The notes beneath the pieces are model-generated. The model did no database searches and was not told the DNA's origin. It saw only the letters and a program-made list of their open reading frames with translations. Below, one piece after another: positions 34,836 to 46,320 of a stretch of 64,000 nucleotides of DNA (position 1 is the stretch's first letter; every line of letters begins with the position of its first letter). A program made the translations under genes and the position numbers. The DNA comes from Parasponia andersonii (lineage: Eukaryota > Streptophyta > Magnoliopsida > Rosales > Cannabaceae). The stretch is taken from assembly GCA_002914805.1 (NCBI GenBank), contig JXTB01000181.1:99007-163006 (forward strand). The letters are read 5' to 3'.

Positions 34836-36420
34836 CTTGTATCTCTACCTTGGTAAGTAATTTGTATTGCTGCTCTAAGTGTAATCAATTACTATGCTTC
34901 TCTTTCCCCCCTAAAGTAATCTGTATTGTTGCCTTGAGTGTAATCGATTATTTTGCTCCATTTTTAATTATTGTGTGCATTTATTTAATGATCTGTGTTG
35001 TTTTCTCTTACAACCGGTCACATTGCTTTATTTAAATTTCAGCATTTAAATTTTAGTTATTCATTATTATTTCCAATGATATGGTTGGACTTACCGCCTC
35101 ATAATTCTAACTCCTCTAATTAATTAAAACTAGCATATGGTCGGTATATTCGCCTAATTCAACAAGTTATATTTAATTCCTTGTTTTTTTTATTTATTGC
35201 ATAATTATATTACTTCTATTCCTCAATTGCCAGTATGGTGGGTTTATTTATATATGTCAACTTTTAATATTATTTTATTCCTATTTACTCCTATGTACAC
35301 TAAATAAGTAATACTTGCAACCGCCAATCTTGTTGAGATACGGAAGAAGAGTTGTTCTCATTGTGATTGCCTATAATTTTTTGACACTTAGAAGTGTTGT
35401 GATGACTATTCTGCCGTGTATTTTAATGTTTTAATTCAATTATCTTCTGCTTTATTTTAATTAAGTACAAGTCACGCTAATTAATTCAGAACATAACTCC
35501 GACTCTGAACAATATCTATTTGAATTTAGTATTTAATGAAGGAAAAAAATAGTCATCTCACGAATGAATTTTTGTAAATCCAAAATATGGATGTATAATT
35601 TTGTACAAACTAAATTATATGGTCAAATTACAAAAAGACTATAATTCAATGTATTTTTGTAACCTAACCTTTTAATAATCCACAAACTAACTATTGACAA
35701 ATCACATACACATAAATGGTATGATAAATGGGAATACTAGGGGTGTGTGGCATAAAAGATCCCTAAATTCTTTAATTAGTGACTATTTGATCCTGAACTA
35801 GATAAATGACTAGAAAATTTCCCAAATTAACTAATTAGTTACAATGACGTCATTTTTTTTTCCAAAACTATTAACACTGTTAAAAATTAGACCAAAAGAA
35901 TGTACCTAATATGCAAATAAATTAAAACTCTATCCATTCAGATGTGAGGAGTGTAGATAAATTTTTAAGATTTAAGAATGCATCTTATTTCTTTTTTAAA
36001 AATCCACAATTTTAATCCAAAAACCTTACTATCATTGGTTGGTTAATTCAATGAATTTTCTGGTCATTTATTTTGTATATAAGAAATTTGGGGACTTTTT
36101 GGGGGTCATAAATCCGGAATAATATACCACATCTGTAGCTTTTGTTATATAAAAAGACGTCACCAATAAATAAAATAGAGAAAAAAAAATAATTAAAAGA
36201 CGAAACATGGACCCACAATTGTGAAAACAGCGATATGCAACAGAGTTTTAATCACCTACATATTCTCAACCCTACAGTGACTCATGCGAAAAACTAAATT
36301 ACCCTTGCCTGCATAATCTATAGGCTTATCAGTCTAAAAAGTACAACCATGGACAGCGGTAGTTACCCGTTTCACAATAAGGCATCCGTACTGGAATATT
36401 CCCTCTGAGATATTTTCGGA
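34832..36420. other. Intergenic, no gene seen
   Basis: AT-rich. GTAAT(T/C)TGTATTG(C/T)TGC...AGTGTAATC(A/G)ATTA occurs twice (about 34855-34900 and 34915-34955). No coding potential is visible. The part to about 35500 probably belongs to the same older sequence that the Tat element split. Confidence 0.35.
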
Positions 36421-36423
36421 GTT

Positions 36424-36457
36424 GGCCCAAGCCCATCTATAAATTGTTAAACCCTAG
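36424..36457 (+). promoter_or_regulatory. Core promoter: two site II elements, TATA box, telo-box
   Basis: GGCCCA and AGCCCA (36424-36435; TGGGCY on the other strand) are paired site II elements. CTATAAA (36437-36443) is a TATA box and AAACCCTAG (36449-36457) a telo-box. In plants the site II and telo-box pairing is typical of genes for ribosomal, mitochondrial and growth-related proteins and is bound by TCP factors. This fits the organelle RNA-binding protein encoded downstream. Confidence 0.7.
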
Positions 36458-36464
36458 CCTCTTC

Positions 36465-37337
36465 GTCTCAGCTTGTTCTACCCTTGCTTTGGTCAAAACC
36501 CCTCTTTCGTCTTTGAAAGGTATGGTCCTTGCTAAACCCTAGCTCTCGCTCTCTCTGTTGTTTGTGTATATTTTTTTTTTCCTTCCATTAATGGTTTTGG
36601 AGGTCAGATTCTGTCACTTTTGGTTGTTCATATGATTTTTCTTTGCTTCCTGTTGTGGTTTATTGTTTTCATTTGGTTTATATGATTAAGTTTTTGTGGA
36701 TATGGTGCTATTACTTTCATGTCTTTTGTTGTTGTGGAATGGTTGAGATAAACACACCCACACCCACATATATAATGGACTGAAGCAGTACTAATGGAAG
36801 AGAATTATTTCTTACTGTTTCTTAGCAAGCAAATGTAAAGTTTTAGTCTTTTGGGTAGTTGGTATATACCGATTCAATAGCAGAAGACTTTTTTTTAAAA
36901 TTTTTTTATTTACTTATTTTAACTATGACCTGATTATCGTGATTTTGAGTTTTAATAAAGAAGAACAATTAGGAGATTTAAGAAAATGAAGTTCATTTTT
37001 TATTGCTTATCAAAAAAATTTTAGATTTCTAGCCTTCTAGGCGTGTATATATTTTCTTTCTGATGATAAAAGTGTTGTAAGTTACATAGAGAGGATTTCT
37101 AAATTTTGCGTCTTTTTGTTTATGGAAAATAAGGATTTAGGGGTCAAGTCTCTTTACAGTGTAATTTGAAACAATAAGATCTGTATTGTTTTTGTTTTTG
37201 TTTTTTTGTTGAGCATTTAAACATTTCTTAGAAGAAAGGACTCTATTCTTATTCCATTCAAATGATGAAGGATTTTATGATCATGTAATTTGTTGCTTAA
37301 TCTTTTGCAGATTTTTTGAACCCCAAAAAAACAACAG
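36465..37337 (+). other. 5' leader with an intron of the RNA-binding protein gene
   Basis: A CT-rich leader exon ends at AAAG/GTATGG. The intron 36520-37310 (791 bp) ends at TTTTGCAG, and 27 leader bases precede the ATG at 37338. Leader introns near the start of plant genes often raise expression. Exact start not determined. Confidence 0.6.
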
Positions 37338-39090
37338 ATGGCTTTCTGTGGTAAATTTGGTGGCCTTCTTAGGCAGAGTGTCTCTCAGAATGTACCATCA
37401 CCCCTGACATCTATGCTTAATTCTGTTCGCTACATGTCATCATCCAAGCTTTTTGTTGGAGGTATCAATAAACGTTGTTCAAATTCCATATAAGTGCGGG
37501 TTTACTTTATTCTGTTAACTTATACTTGATTCTCTTGAACTTTGGATTCTTAGGTCTTTCGTATGGGACTGATGACCAATCTCTTAGAGACGCATTTTCT
37601 GGGTTTGGTGATGTTGTTGAAGGTGAGTTAAATGGTATCTTGTCCAGTTATAAATGTTTGCCTTCCAGAAATTTAAGTTCTGACAAGTATGTGCTTCACG
37701 TAGCATTGTTCTTACATAAGTTCTCAACAGTTTCATGGGCTCTCTTGCGCTCATTCCTTGTTGAAATAGTTTACCGTGTAATATTTTGTTGGATTTTATT
37801 TGCTGTAGGGGTTTGTTTGATGTAAATCCTATGCTGATTAAAGCAGTGTGTTAAGACAGTAGAGTTATCTGGCTTTGTGCTAAATCTATCCAATGCATAC
37901 TTTTAGTATTTCTTATTGGAAGAAATATAAAAGAAAGAAATCTTTGGATGGCTACATGAAGAAATCTTTGGATGGTTACATGTTTATTTTATCTAGCAAT
38001 AAAATGTAATTAGTTGGTCTCCAAGAGTTGTTTTTGATTCTTCTGTTGAACTGTGATATCCACTTTGGAGTCCTTTTGAGTTCTAATTTGTATTGCTTAT
38101 TGGCTAACTAGCAAATTATAATTTTTTCCTACCATTTTGCTCGCCTCTAGTTTTGCTGGTTTTGGGCTCATTTAAAGTTCTTGTTTGGTAGGCCTATTAT
38201 TGCTATTCTGTGTCCTTGTCCCTTTAGATCAAGACATTTGTTATGGCCCAAACTGATGACAAATTGTTGGGTCATTGGAATCCAGTTCTGGTCTTGGTTT
38301 GGTTATTTTATTGCATTGGATTCTTAATGATAGATATTGGCTCCGAGGTATAAGGTGATTGAAAAATTGTGTGTTTCGGGCAGGCTTCCATTTGTTTGTC
38401 TTTGGTGAATTTTTCCATGATAGTTTTTCTCATGTTATTTATTTTTGCTGCCCTATGAGTTATTGTTAGCTGGATCATTATTAAACAAACACTTAATATT
38501 ACCATATGGTGTTTTGAATTCATGCTTCTTTTTGCTTCTTTCTTTTCTCCTAATGTGTTATCGCCTATTGCAATGGTATATTGGGTTCATTTCCCAATAT
38601 CCTTCCTTTAGGGTCTCTCTTTTCTCCTAATGTGCTATAGCCTATTGCCATAGTATATCGGGTTTCTTTTTCAATATCCTTAGGCATCTTATATTCTCAG
38701 TAATAGTGTATGCTCATTGGTGTTTTGTGGTCTGCAGCAAGGGTTATATGTGATCGAGAGTCTGGTAGGTCGAGGGGGTTTGGTTTTGTTAGCTTCAGTA
38801 GCGGCGATTCTGCTGGTTCAGCACTGTCTGCCATGGATGGTCAGGTGAGAACACGATTATAAAATGCAACGATACTGATAATACACTTGTAAACCTTGCA
38901 TTACAAGTGAATGCAACAAGATTATGTACATACAATTGTTAACCTTGTTCTGTATAATTGTGGACATGATAAATTCCAGGCTTTGCAAGGGCGAAACATT
39001 CGTGTAAGTTATGCTAACGAAGGTACTGGTGGTGGCTTCCGCCGTGGTGGTGGCTATGGTAATGGTCCTAGGGAGAATCCCGACTTCTAA
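37338..39090 (+). CDS. Mitochondrial-type glycine-rich RRM RNA-binding protein (4 coding exons)
   Basis: Coding exons are 37338-37461, 37554-37622, 38738-38844 and 38980-39090. All introns are GT-AG and the frame joins without a stop, giving 136 residues. The N-terminus ([18 protein letters not shown], then [11 protein letters not shown]) is rich in Arg, Ser and hydrophobic residues and lacks acidic residues, as in a mitochondrial presequence. It resembles the start of Arabidopsis GR-RBP2-type proteins. One RRM follows: RNP2 is LFVGGL (residues 38-43), RNP1 is RGFGFVSF, and the domain closes with GRNIRVSYA. The C-terminus is a short Gly/Arg tail ([13 protein letters not shown]). Such proteins bind organelle RNA and some assist RNA editing or cold tolerance; the exact role here is inferred. 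The Gly tail is shorter than in many relatives. The third intron (37623-38737, about 1.1 kb) is the longest within the coding sequence. Confidence 0.92.
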
Positions 39091-39400
39091 GTCCTGCTCG
39101 TGTGCTGTCGGCTGGTCGGCTGGTTTTTGGCTTCGTTGCATGATTGCTTTTTTTATAAAAAGAATTAGCTGTACTCTGGAATATTTCTTAGTTTTTTTTT
39201 GGTTATTTGTTACATATGCATTTAGCATAAGTTCTGATAATAGAGGATTCTATTTCGTGCACAGGGAGCAGTGTATTACGATTCTCAAAGTAATTTCTAC
39301 AGGCTACAGCCAAGTCAATGAGGATTCGTTTTTGCTTCCTTTTCCAAATCATTGGAGATTTTTAACGTATTGTGAATTATGATGCGGAATTAGAGATTTA
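39091..39400 (+). other. 3' untranslated region of the RNA-binding protein gene
   Basis: T-rich sequence following the TAA at 39088-39090, with TTTTTTATAAAAAG at about 39150. No exact polyadenylation site can be fixed. Open frames here on both strands have no protein-like composition. Confidence 0.5.
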
Positions 39401-39454
39401 AAAGTTGACTAAAAGCATGCATCAACCCCATTTTTGGGAGCAATGAGCTAGTAT

Positions 39455-39705
39455 TATGATCACAATTTGGTTAACGTATGCATGCAAACTAAAGTAGTTT
39501 GGATGTATTTAACTTATCAACCCTGTTAACAATTTTTGACGTCTGGTTTTCATTCGAGCTGAAGATTATTTTCCTTTTTCTTTTTTTTTTTTTTTTTTTT
39601 AATGTTTGGTGAGCATTGCCAATAGGGTTGATAAGTTAAATATACACACGAACTACTTTAGTTTGCATGCATGCGTTAACAACCAAATCGTGATCTTATT
39701 GTTAA
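39455..39705. repeat. Long imperfect inverted repeat (foldback) downstream of the RNA-binding protein gene
   Basis: The left arm (about 39455-39530: GATCACAATTTGGTTAACG, GCATGCAAACTAAAGTAGTT, TTTAACTTATCAACCCT) pairs with the right arm (about 39628-39705), which reads as its reverse complement (AGGGTTGATAAGTTAAA, AACTACTTTAGTTTGCATGC, CAAATCGTGATC). The loop is about 95 bases and includes a T run. The arms differ at several places. It could be a foldback MITE or could make a hairpin RNA. Confidence 0.8.
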
Positions 39706-40439
39706 CGCCTCGAAAATGTAAGAGCTTTCGCTAGGATTTGGTTGCGTGTTTTTTGGTTGGAAATGGTCATCTTTTATTCCGAAGATCTTACGATTTTTTT
39801 CTTGATAGATGTGAGTCTATTTCTACTAGGTTCTACTAAATAAAAGAACATCTGCATTTTACACAATTTGAGCTGAAAGTATTCTGTTTTTTTTCTTGAT
39901 CTAAAACATCCGAATAATTTGAGCTGATTTCAACGGCGGAGTAAAAACACCGAATATTCCAACCTACTGGTGCCATGAGAGGTAGAGTAGTGATTCATGA
40001 ATAGTGAACTTAGAACTCGAATTTACGCTTTCCAGTTTCCCTCTCCAACTTCAACGAATAGGGGCCGGGTCCATCACTTCCATGGCCTGGTCACGGCCGT
40101 AAGGGCTGGGCCGTATGTCTAGGCTCGGCCTGGTGGGCCAATTTTTTTAAAAAAGTAATTGATAAAAACGATTTTTTTAATTAAAAAATTACTCTGCAGC
40201 CGGGCTGGGCTGGCCAAATTTTCACTCCGGCCTGTTTGGGCTGGGCCGCTCTCGAGTGCTAACTTCTTTAAGACAGAAGGGGGTAGTGGCATCTTTGACG
40301 GTTCACCCCAACCCCGTTTTTGTGAACGTAAGCTTGGTCATAATATAACCAAGTTGCACATTCTTAGTTCGTAGTGTATATCAATTTAATCTTTGATGGC
40401 ATGATACCAATTGATATTGAAGCTGCTGTTGCACTCAGT
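39706..40439. other. Intergenic with a GGGCC-rich stretch
   Basis: No gene was seen. At 40060-40260 there are many GGGCC/GGGCTGGGC words around an AT-rich centre, a composition seen in plant hAT-type elements such as the one at 52.7 kb, but no termini or target duplication could be set. Confidence 0.35.
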
Positions 40440-41024
40440 TTGGGCTTTGTTTGTACACGACTAACCGGGGCATTGAGCCCATCTATTTTCTAAGAGGGTT
40501 GGTGTTATGCACGAATTTGACCAGCTCGAGAATAGGTCTCAGCTCTCTTTCGGAGCTGATTCATTCGAGTCAATATAACCTCCTCACGACTTCACCTCAA
40601 TCAAGTATAAAACGAGTTTCTTCCTCGAACGAAATAGAGGTAGTTGTATCTGCGACCTGCAAGCTGACCATGACAGATGGACACCAGATTTCTGGGAAAA
40701 TCGTACCCGGTTCGAGAATTAATATATCCTCATAATTCTTGAGATATTCATGATTTTGCCCACTAACGTAATTCGAATCTAAATATTTGTTACCAAAATT
40801 GTTCATGAACCTCTCAGCCTATAAATATATAGAGAGAGGTCAAAAAAGGTATATGAACCCAAGAATTCACCATTGTACTCTAACACTCTCCCACTAATAT
40901 TGACTATATTGTTTAAAATTGAACCATTCTAAATCTTGTGTCCTTTTTTACATTATTTTATCGTTTTCACTTTGACTATTGATTCCTGTTGTTGAACCAA
41001 ATTTTTGGCATCAACAGTGGGGAA
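40440..41024 (+). mobile_element. LTR remnant with TATA box and primer-binding-site-like end
   Basis: A more complex, less AT-rich stretch holds CAGCTCGAGAATAGGTCTCAG, a TATA box (CTATAAATATATAG, 40819-40832) and a region ending in TTTTTGGCATCAACAGTGGGGAACCG (41001-41026). The last resembles a decayed Tat-type LTR end plus primer-binding site (TTTGGCGCC...TGGGGA). The left boundary is not resolved. No Gag or Pol text follows to the right, so it is a remnant. Confidence 0.45.
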
Positions 41025-41399
41025 CCGTTTCTAAGGGGGGAGAGAGAGAAATATTAGTATTATTCGTTGTTGAAGTATAAAATCTCAAAAAGTGGAAGTT
41101 ATTAATCAAACGAAACTTTCATAGCTTTGGGACTTTTCTATTTGTGTAATCATCTTCTTCGATCTATAATAATTCTTTCAACAAGGCAAGATTCTCCAAA
41201 GCAATGCATAAAAAAGAAGAACAAAAAGTTTGTTTTGTCAATCCATCGTCAACAAATTTTTTTGATGGGGAAGAATTATATTCATCCATCTTCTTTTATT
41301 AGTTTATATATTATTATTCTCACTTTTATTTGTGAGAGTGTGTTTAATATTATTCTTAAGTCGTTTATCTATTTCGGGTTTAGATGTCTATTTTTTTTT

Positions 41400-41575
41400 T
41401 AAAAAAAAAGAGTAAGGCTTAACTAATGATCACAACTTACTACAAATTTAAAGAAAAATATCACAAACAAACACATAAACTATCAAAGCTTGAACTCTTG
41501 ACCTCTCAAACTCACACATACATTCTTAAAACTTTGTACTAATTGAGCTAGTCTAAGTGGCATCTAATTTATAGA
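41400..41575 (-). mobile_element. tRNA-derived SINE-like copy
   Basis: On the minus strand there is an A box (TAGCTCAATTAGTAC, complement at about 41540-41555) and about 40 bases later a B-box-like GAGGTCAAGAGTTCAAGC (about 41488-41505). These are the internal RNA polymerase III promoter elements of tRNA-derived SINEs. The copy runs to an A/T tail at about 41388-41412. Target duplications were not resolved. Isolated A/B-box matches can occur by chance, but here spacing and order fit. Confidence 0.5.
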
Positions 41576-42546
41576 TCAAAAAATTATCATCTTTGTTAAA
41601 TATCTTTTTCATATATTGAAAGTAAGGATATTATGTCTAATTCATAGATTGAATTTGTCATTTTTGATGATTATCGTTTTTTTTTTATATATAATTTTCT
41701 AGGTGCTACATTTCATGATTTGACAAAGTATATTCTTTGGGAAGACGATGAACTTAATAAGGTGAAAATTCTCTCCTCGATTTTTTCCGATGTATTGACT
41801 GAATCTATTGAATGAAATGATTGACTTATAGTAAAAAAAGCTATGAAATGAAATTTTAGTTTCATAATATAGGTTTGAGACATCTATATGCAAATCTAAT
41901 AATCTATTTTCTCCTAAAAACAAATAGCTATTTATTAAAGTTCCCATGTCCCTAACATGGAAATCTTTGTTAGGAAATTATATTTCCGATTAACTCATGG
42001 GTTACATATTTGATAATTATATTGAGCAATAATATTTTTAAGTAAAACTTAAACTTAATTAAGTGATTTACTAAGATGAATCAGAATATCTAATAGATAT
42101 GGGTTATAATATGAATATCTAGTTAGTTACCAAATTAAAGTTGATGAATATCTAATTGAGTTGATTATATAAAATTAACTTTTAAAGTTTTGGTCCCTAA
42201 GTCAAATAGAAGTTTGCTCTTTTTTCTCGGCTACCATCACTGAAAGAAAATCCATTGAGCAAATATAGAGTATTTGACTGTAGAAAACTTTTAACCCTCG
42301 TACTCTCAGTCATCTAATGCTTCGGCTATGGTGTTCATTATCTTTGGCTTTGGACTCAAGTTAGTTATGGTTTCCCAACAAATCTTCCACCTAATTGTTT
42401 ACATGAATGACTCTTAAAATTGTGTTAGGTTCTATTCAATCTAATTTATGTATGATAATGTTCTCTCTAATGTAATCAAATACTCAACTTAGACATCTTC
42501 ACTCTCACATAGGACCAAGAACATGCCCGAAGTGTACTCTAACTAT
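41576..42546. other. Intergenic, no gene seen
   Basis: AT-rich sequence without coding or RNA-gene signals. Confidence 0.4.
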
Positions 42547-43441
42547 GGATTAAAATGTCATGACAGTTTTCGACATTGTCACGATAATATCTGTATGTTG
42601 AAGCCTTGATATCGATATAGGATAGAAAGATATTTTTTCTCGTGTATCTGTGAAATATCCGTAAAATATCAACATTGTCGAGGATATATCGATATTAATA
42701 AAATGTCAGTTAAAAATGAGCTAATATTGAGATATTTATAGATAATGTCACGAAATTTTGAAATGTCGATAGAAATGTCGAATTTTTTAATAAGTTTTTT
42801 TTTTTATATAAAAAATGATAGTAAAGAATACAAAAATAAATCATAATTCTCTCTATATAGTTTATTGACAAAGTTTTAGAATTACTTGTATTCAATAAAA
42901 ATATTTGCACTACTTGAATTTATTATTTTGGAATCTCTACAAAGGACTCCTATAACCTTTGAAAGAAATTTTGGAGTAAGATAGAGATTTCTCTTATAAC
43001 TTTCAACCTCATTGAATCTCATTTTAGTATTTAATGTATTTGAATTGTTCTATATTATCAATGATTTTTATTTATTTTCAATGTAATTTAAAATTAGTTG
43101 TAATTTGTAAGATATTTATATGAGATGTATTAAATAAAATAATGTGATATATATTCCGATTTTAAAATTGTTCTATAAAATAAAATTTGATATTTTTTCT
43201 GCTATATACGTATATTTTATTGTCTTATAAAATATGAACATGTTTTGTTTTTTTTTTTTAATAAAACTTGTATAAATTATGCAATATCACTTGTTTTAGC
43301 ATTTTTTAGAGTTTTTCTTGAAAATTTTGAATTTTAAGATAAATTTCGGTATTTTTCTGGAATATCTTAGACATCAATAATATTTTTGATTATATTCGTA
43401 AAAAAAATCTCGATATCGACATCGACACCACGTTTTAATCC
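42547..43441. mobile_element. Candidate non-autonomous TIR DNA element (895 bp)
   Basis: The left end GGATTAAAATGTCATG and the reverse complement of the right end GGATTAAAACGTGGTG are similar at 12 of 16 positions. Both ends run into sequence rich in CGATATCGA/TGTCGATA words, so sub-terminal regions also match in inverted orientation (TTTCGACATTG left; CGATATCGACATCGAC right). The inside is AT-rich with no transposase. No convincing target duplication was seen, so the superfamily is not assigned. Confidence 0.45.
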
Positions 43442-43652
43442 TTGACTCCAACAAAAACATTAATTAATTATGTGCAAAATTGAACTTCAGAGTTAGCCTG
43501 TCAATTGCAAAACAAGTTCGATCTATTTTTTTTGGGACCCAAAAAATGAAAGAAAATAATAATAAAGCAGTAGTTAAGCTCAATCTGAGTAGTAAATTCT
43601 AATAATCATGCTTACGAGATATCGAGACTACAAAATTAAACATACTAATACA

Positions 43653-43736
43653 AGTACGGTCCTACCAAATTTGAAACAATCTAGTAATGTAAAAGTTAGC
43701 CGAAAAAAAAAAAAAAAAAAGTACGGTCCTACCAAA
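43653..43736 (+). mobile_element. Very short poly(A) insertion flanked by a 17-bp direct repeat
   Basis: AGTACGGTCCTACCAAA occurs at 43653-43669 and again at 43720-43736. Between them are 50 bases ending in a run of 18 A. A long direct repeat plus an A run next to the right copy is the signature of LINE-mediated insertion. Part of the insert (TTTGAAACAATCT and CTAGTAATGTA) also occurs about 100 bases downstream. Confidence 0.5.
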
Positions 43737-46320
43737 CTCTCACTCGATAGAATTGCTCCTAATTAATCTAGTAATATACAAGTTAGAATAGCTCAAATTT
43801 GAAACAATCTGTCAGACGAAGATTTACAAGGAATGAATCCAAAAGTTGGGCAGAAAACACTTGTTCAATGAATTGAACCATTTTCTTGTGTTTTACAATT
43901 TGTACTTTCTGCAAAGGCGTTTTTTGAAATATTTTTGGCCAAAGGCAAAAGAAGAGAAAAAAAACAAAAAACGAAAATCCAAGTTGCGGTAGATTGCATT
44001 GCACTCCTCCAATTGCGGAAACGATGTCGTTTTGCACATTGTTCTTTTCCCAACCAAAGGCGTGTGTCGGTTACCCTCACGCCACAAATTCCTGAAATTG
44101 GTCAAAAAGTGAGCACACTAGAAAGTTAAAAGCCAAAACTGTAGTGTTTAGTTTGTTATGCGAATGTGGGGCTTTTCACCTTTTTTTGGCATATCCATAA
44201 ATAAACATATAGCAACCAAAGCCAACTATTAGTAAAGCCTTTATAAATAGGCTGGTGGGTACATCAAATCAACTCGGTGGTTGCTAGGTCTTCATCTCAC
44301 AAAGTTTTCCTCCAGTTCTAATTTATTTTTCTTGCTTAATAATAAAAAGAAAGAAAAAAGAGAGAACAAAAAACGTCACTTTCTATAATAATGTTGAAAA
44401 AAAACATGTTATTACGCAATATTTAGATCATTAAATTTGTCACCTTGTTACGGTAAAAGAACTTTGTTTCATTCCTTTTACACAGCATGACACTGGTGAT
44501 GCTTAAAATTAATGGTGTTGATTAGTGTCTGCTTATTTTGGTTGTGTGTTTTAGTAACACGTAGCATTTTTGTTATTGAAGTGACTTCTTTCCATTAAAG
44601 AATATTATATTAGATAATCTCTTTCTCTCATATTCATTTTGAAATGATCTCTATTTTATCACAAATTCTAAATGTAAATGGCTCCTAGTCTTAGCATGAA
44701 AAGTTGTGTGCACGACACTTAATGCCCTTTCAAGGTGGCAATGAGTTGATTAATTCAGATTTATTATAATTATAGGATAGAAGTTATCCAATATTCAGTA
44801 TATAAATAAATTAATGCGGGTATCTGTTCTTTGAAAGGGTTTTAGTGATTGATAAATGATAACCTAGTCAAGTTGCTTATTTTAATCTCTAAGTTGAATA
44901 TAAAGCTATTGGGTAACTTATATCAATCAAATGACGTTTAGTTACTGACTTTTAAAGCAAGCAGACAAGAATTTAAGATTGGTTCGTCCTATTTTAGGAA
45001 GTGGATCATTCTTTCTAAAATTTGATATTCAGTATATTATTAGTTGAACCTTATTTAATGTTATTTAGATCTAAGTATAATATATTTAATGTACTAAATT
45101 ATGCGAGTATGCATGCCAAACACAGATAAAGTTGATCTAGCTAACGAACTCCCTCGAATGTTTAATTAATGATAAAAGCGTCAAATGGTACACCACTGAT
45201 CTCTTTCACTAGAATTATTTTCCTATTGGGTTTTTCTTTTTTTTTTTTTTGAAAAAAAAACTTTTTGTTTTTTTTTTTTTTAAAGTTTTTGTCGAAATAG
45301 TACTTTGAAACAAGGCATACATATATACCACTTTATACTACCTATAAACATGTAGTGCAAATTGAGTTTTGCTTTTGATATTATATATGTGATTAGAGCA
45401 ATGTATAACATTTTTTTTCAGAAAGATCACAATTTTTAGGTTAGTGGTAATTAAGTGTTTTCCATACCAAATTAATGACCTACTACTATATTGTAATTAG
45501 TTTAGACAGTGTGGGGTCTTAGACATGCTTGTTTAGTGGCAAACTGGCAAAGTTGGCAATAGGCAAAGTACACTGATGAGCTATGAGAAAAATTCTCTTG
45601 GCTTTGAAATGAAGAGAATAAATAGCTAGCAATATAATTCAGACTTTGCAGCCTATTCTATACAGATGGCCCTCAAGGGACACCATTATACTAGAAAATT
45701 GAACCCCAACCATGAAAATGACGAATGTCCTTAGTACTATACTTAGGAATAAGAATATTAATACTGCAAATTCCTAGAAATTTTATTTTATTTCTAACTT
45801 TTATAGCATAAAACAGAAATAGATTTTGTCATTTTTCTTGGGACGTATATGATCATGTAATTGGTCTGAATTTTATTGGACTGAAGTATGTGTTACGAGC
45901 TTACTTGTAATACTGGATCAATATCAAAAGTTTTTTTTATCTGTTTTGATGTAAATGTTATCAATATCTGTAGGTAACATATCATTGTTATGAATTACGA
46001 TTCATAACACAACATGACAAAAAATGAAATCAACTGGGTCTTATATTATATTGGTATTTAACATATTTTTGATAAGGATGTCAAAAAATTCGAATCTTAA
46101 ATTTCGGGCTTATAAGCTATAGCTGTCATTACCGATAAGACTAAACTTGTGAATGAGTATGTGACAATTTTGATTCACTTAAAATAAATTTTCTTTGACT
46201 GCTGGTTGCTTCCATTCTTTTTTCTGTCTTAAGAATTAATCATTAGTGAAAGTGACAAAGAGAGTCATCTTCCTCTCTCTATTATTTTATTTACTTTAAT
46301 TTTGAGTGATAAAGTGAGTC
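43737..46320. other. Intergenic, with one promoter-like spot
   Basis: At 44238-44250 CTTTATAAATAGG, a good plant TATA box, is followed by CATCAAATCAAC and CT-rich text as in a transcribed leader, but no coding frame follows. The frames at 43783-44129 read on both strands and have no family features. The rest is AT-rich. Confidence 0.35.

Noticed and set aside
40040..40260. GGGCC-rich stretch as a hAT element
   Set aside because: Composition fits, but no inverted ends or 8-bp duplication could be found.
45870..45900. Resemblance to miR319/159 (TTGGACTGAAG)
   Set aside because: The match ends after 11 bases and there is no complementary arm nearby.
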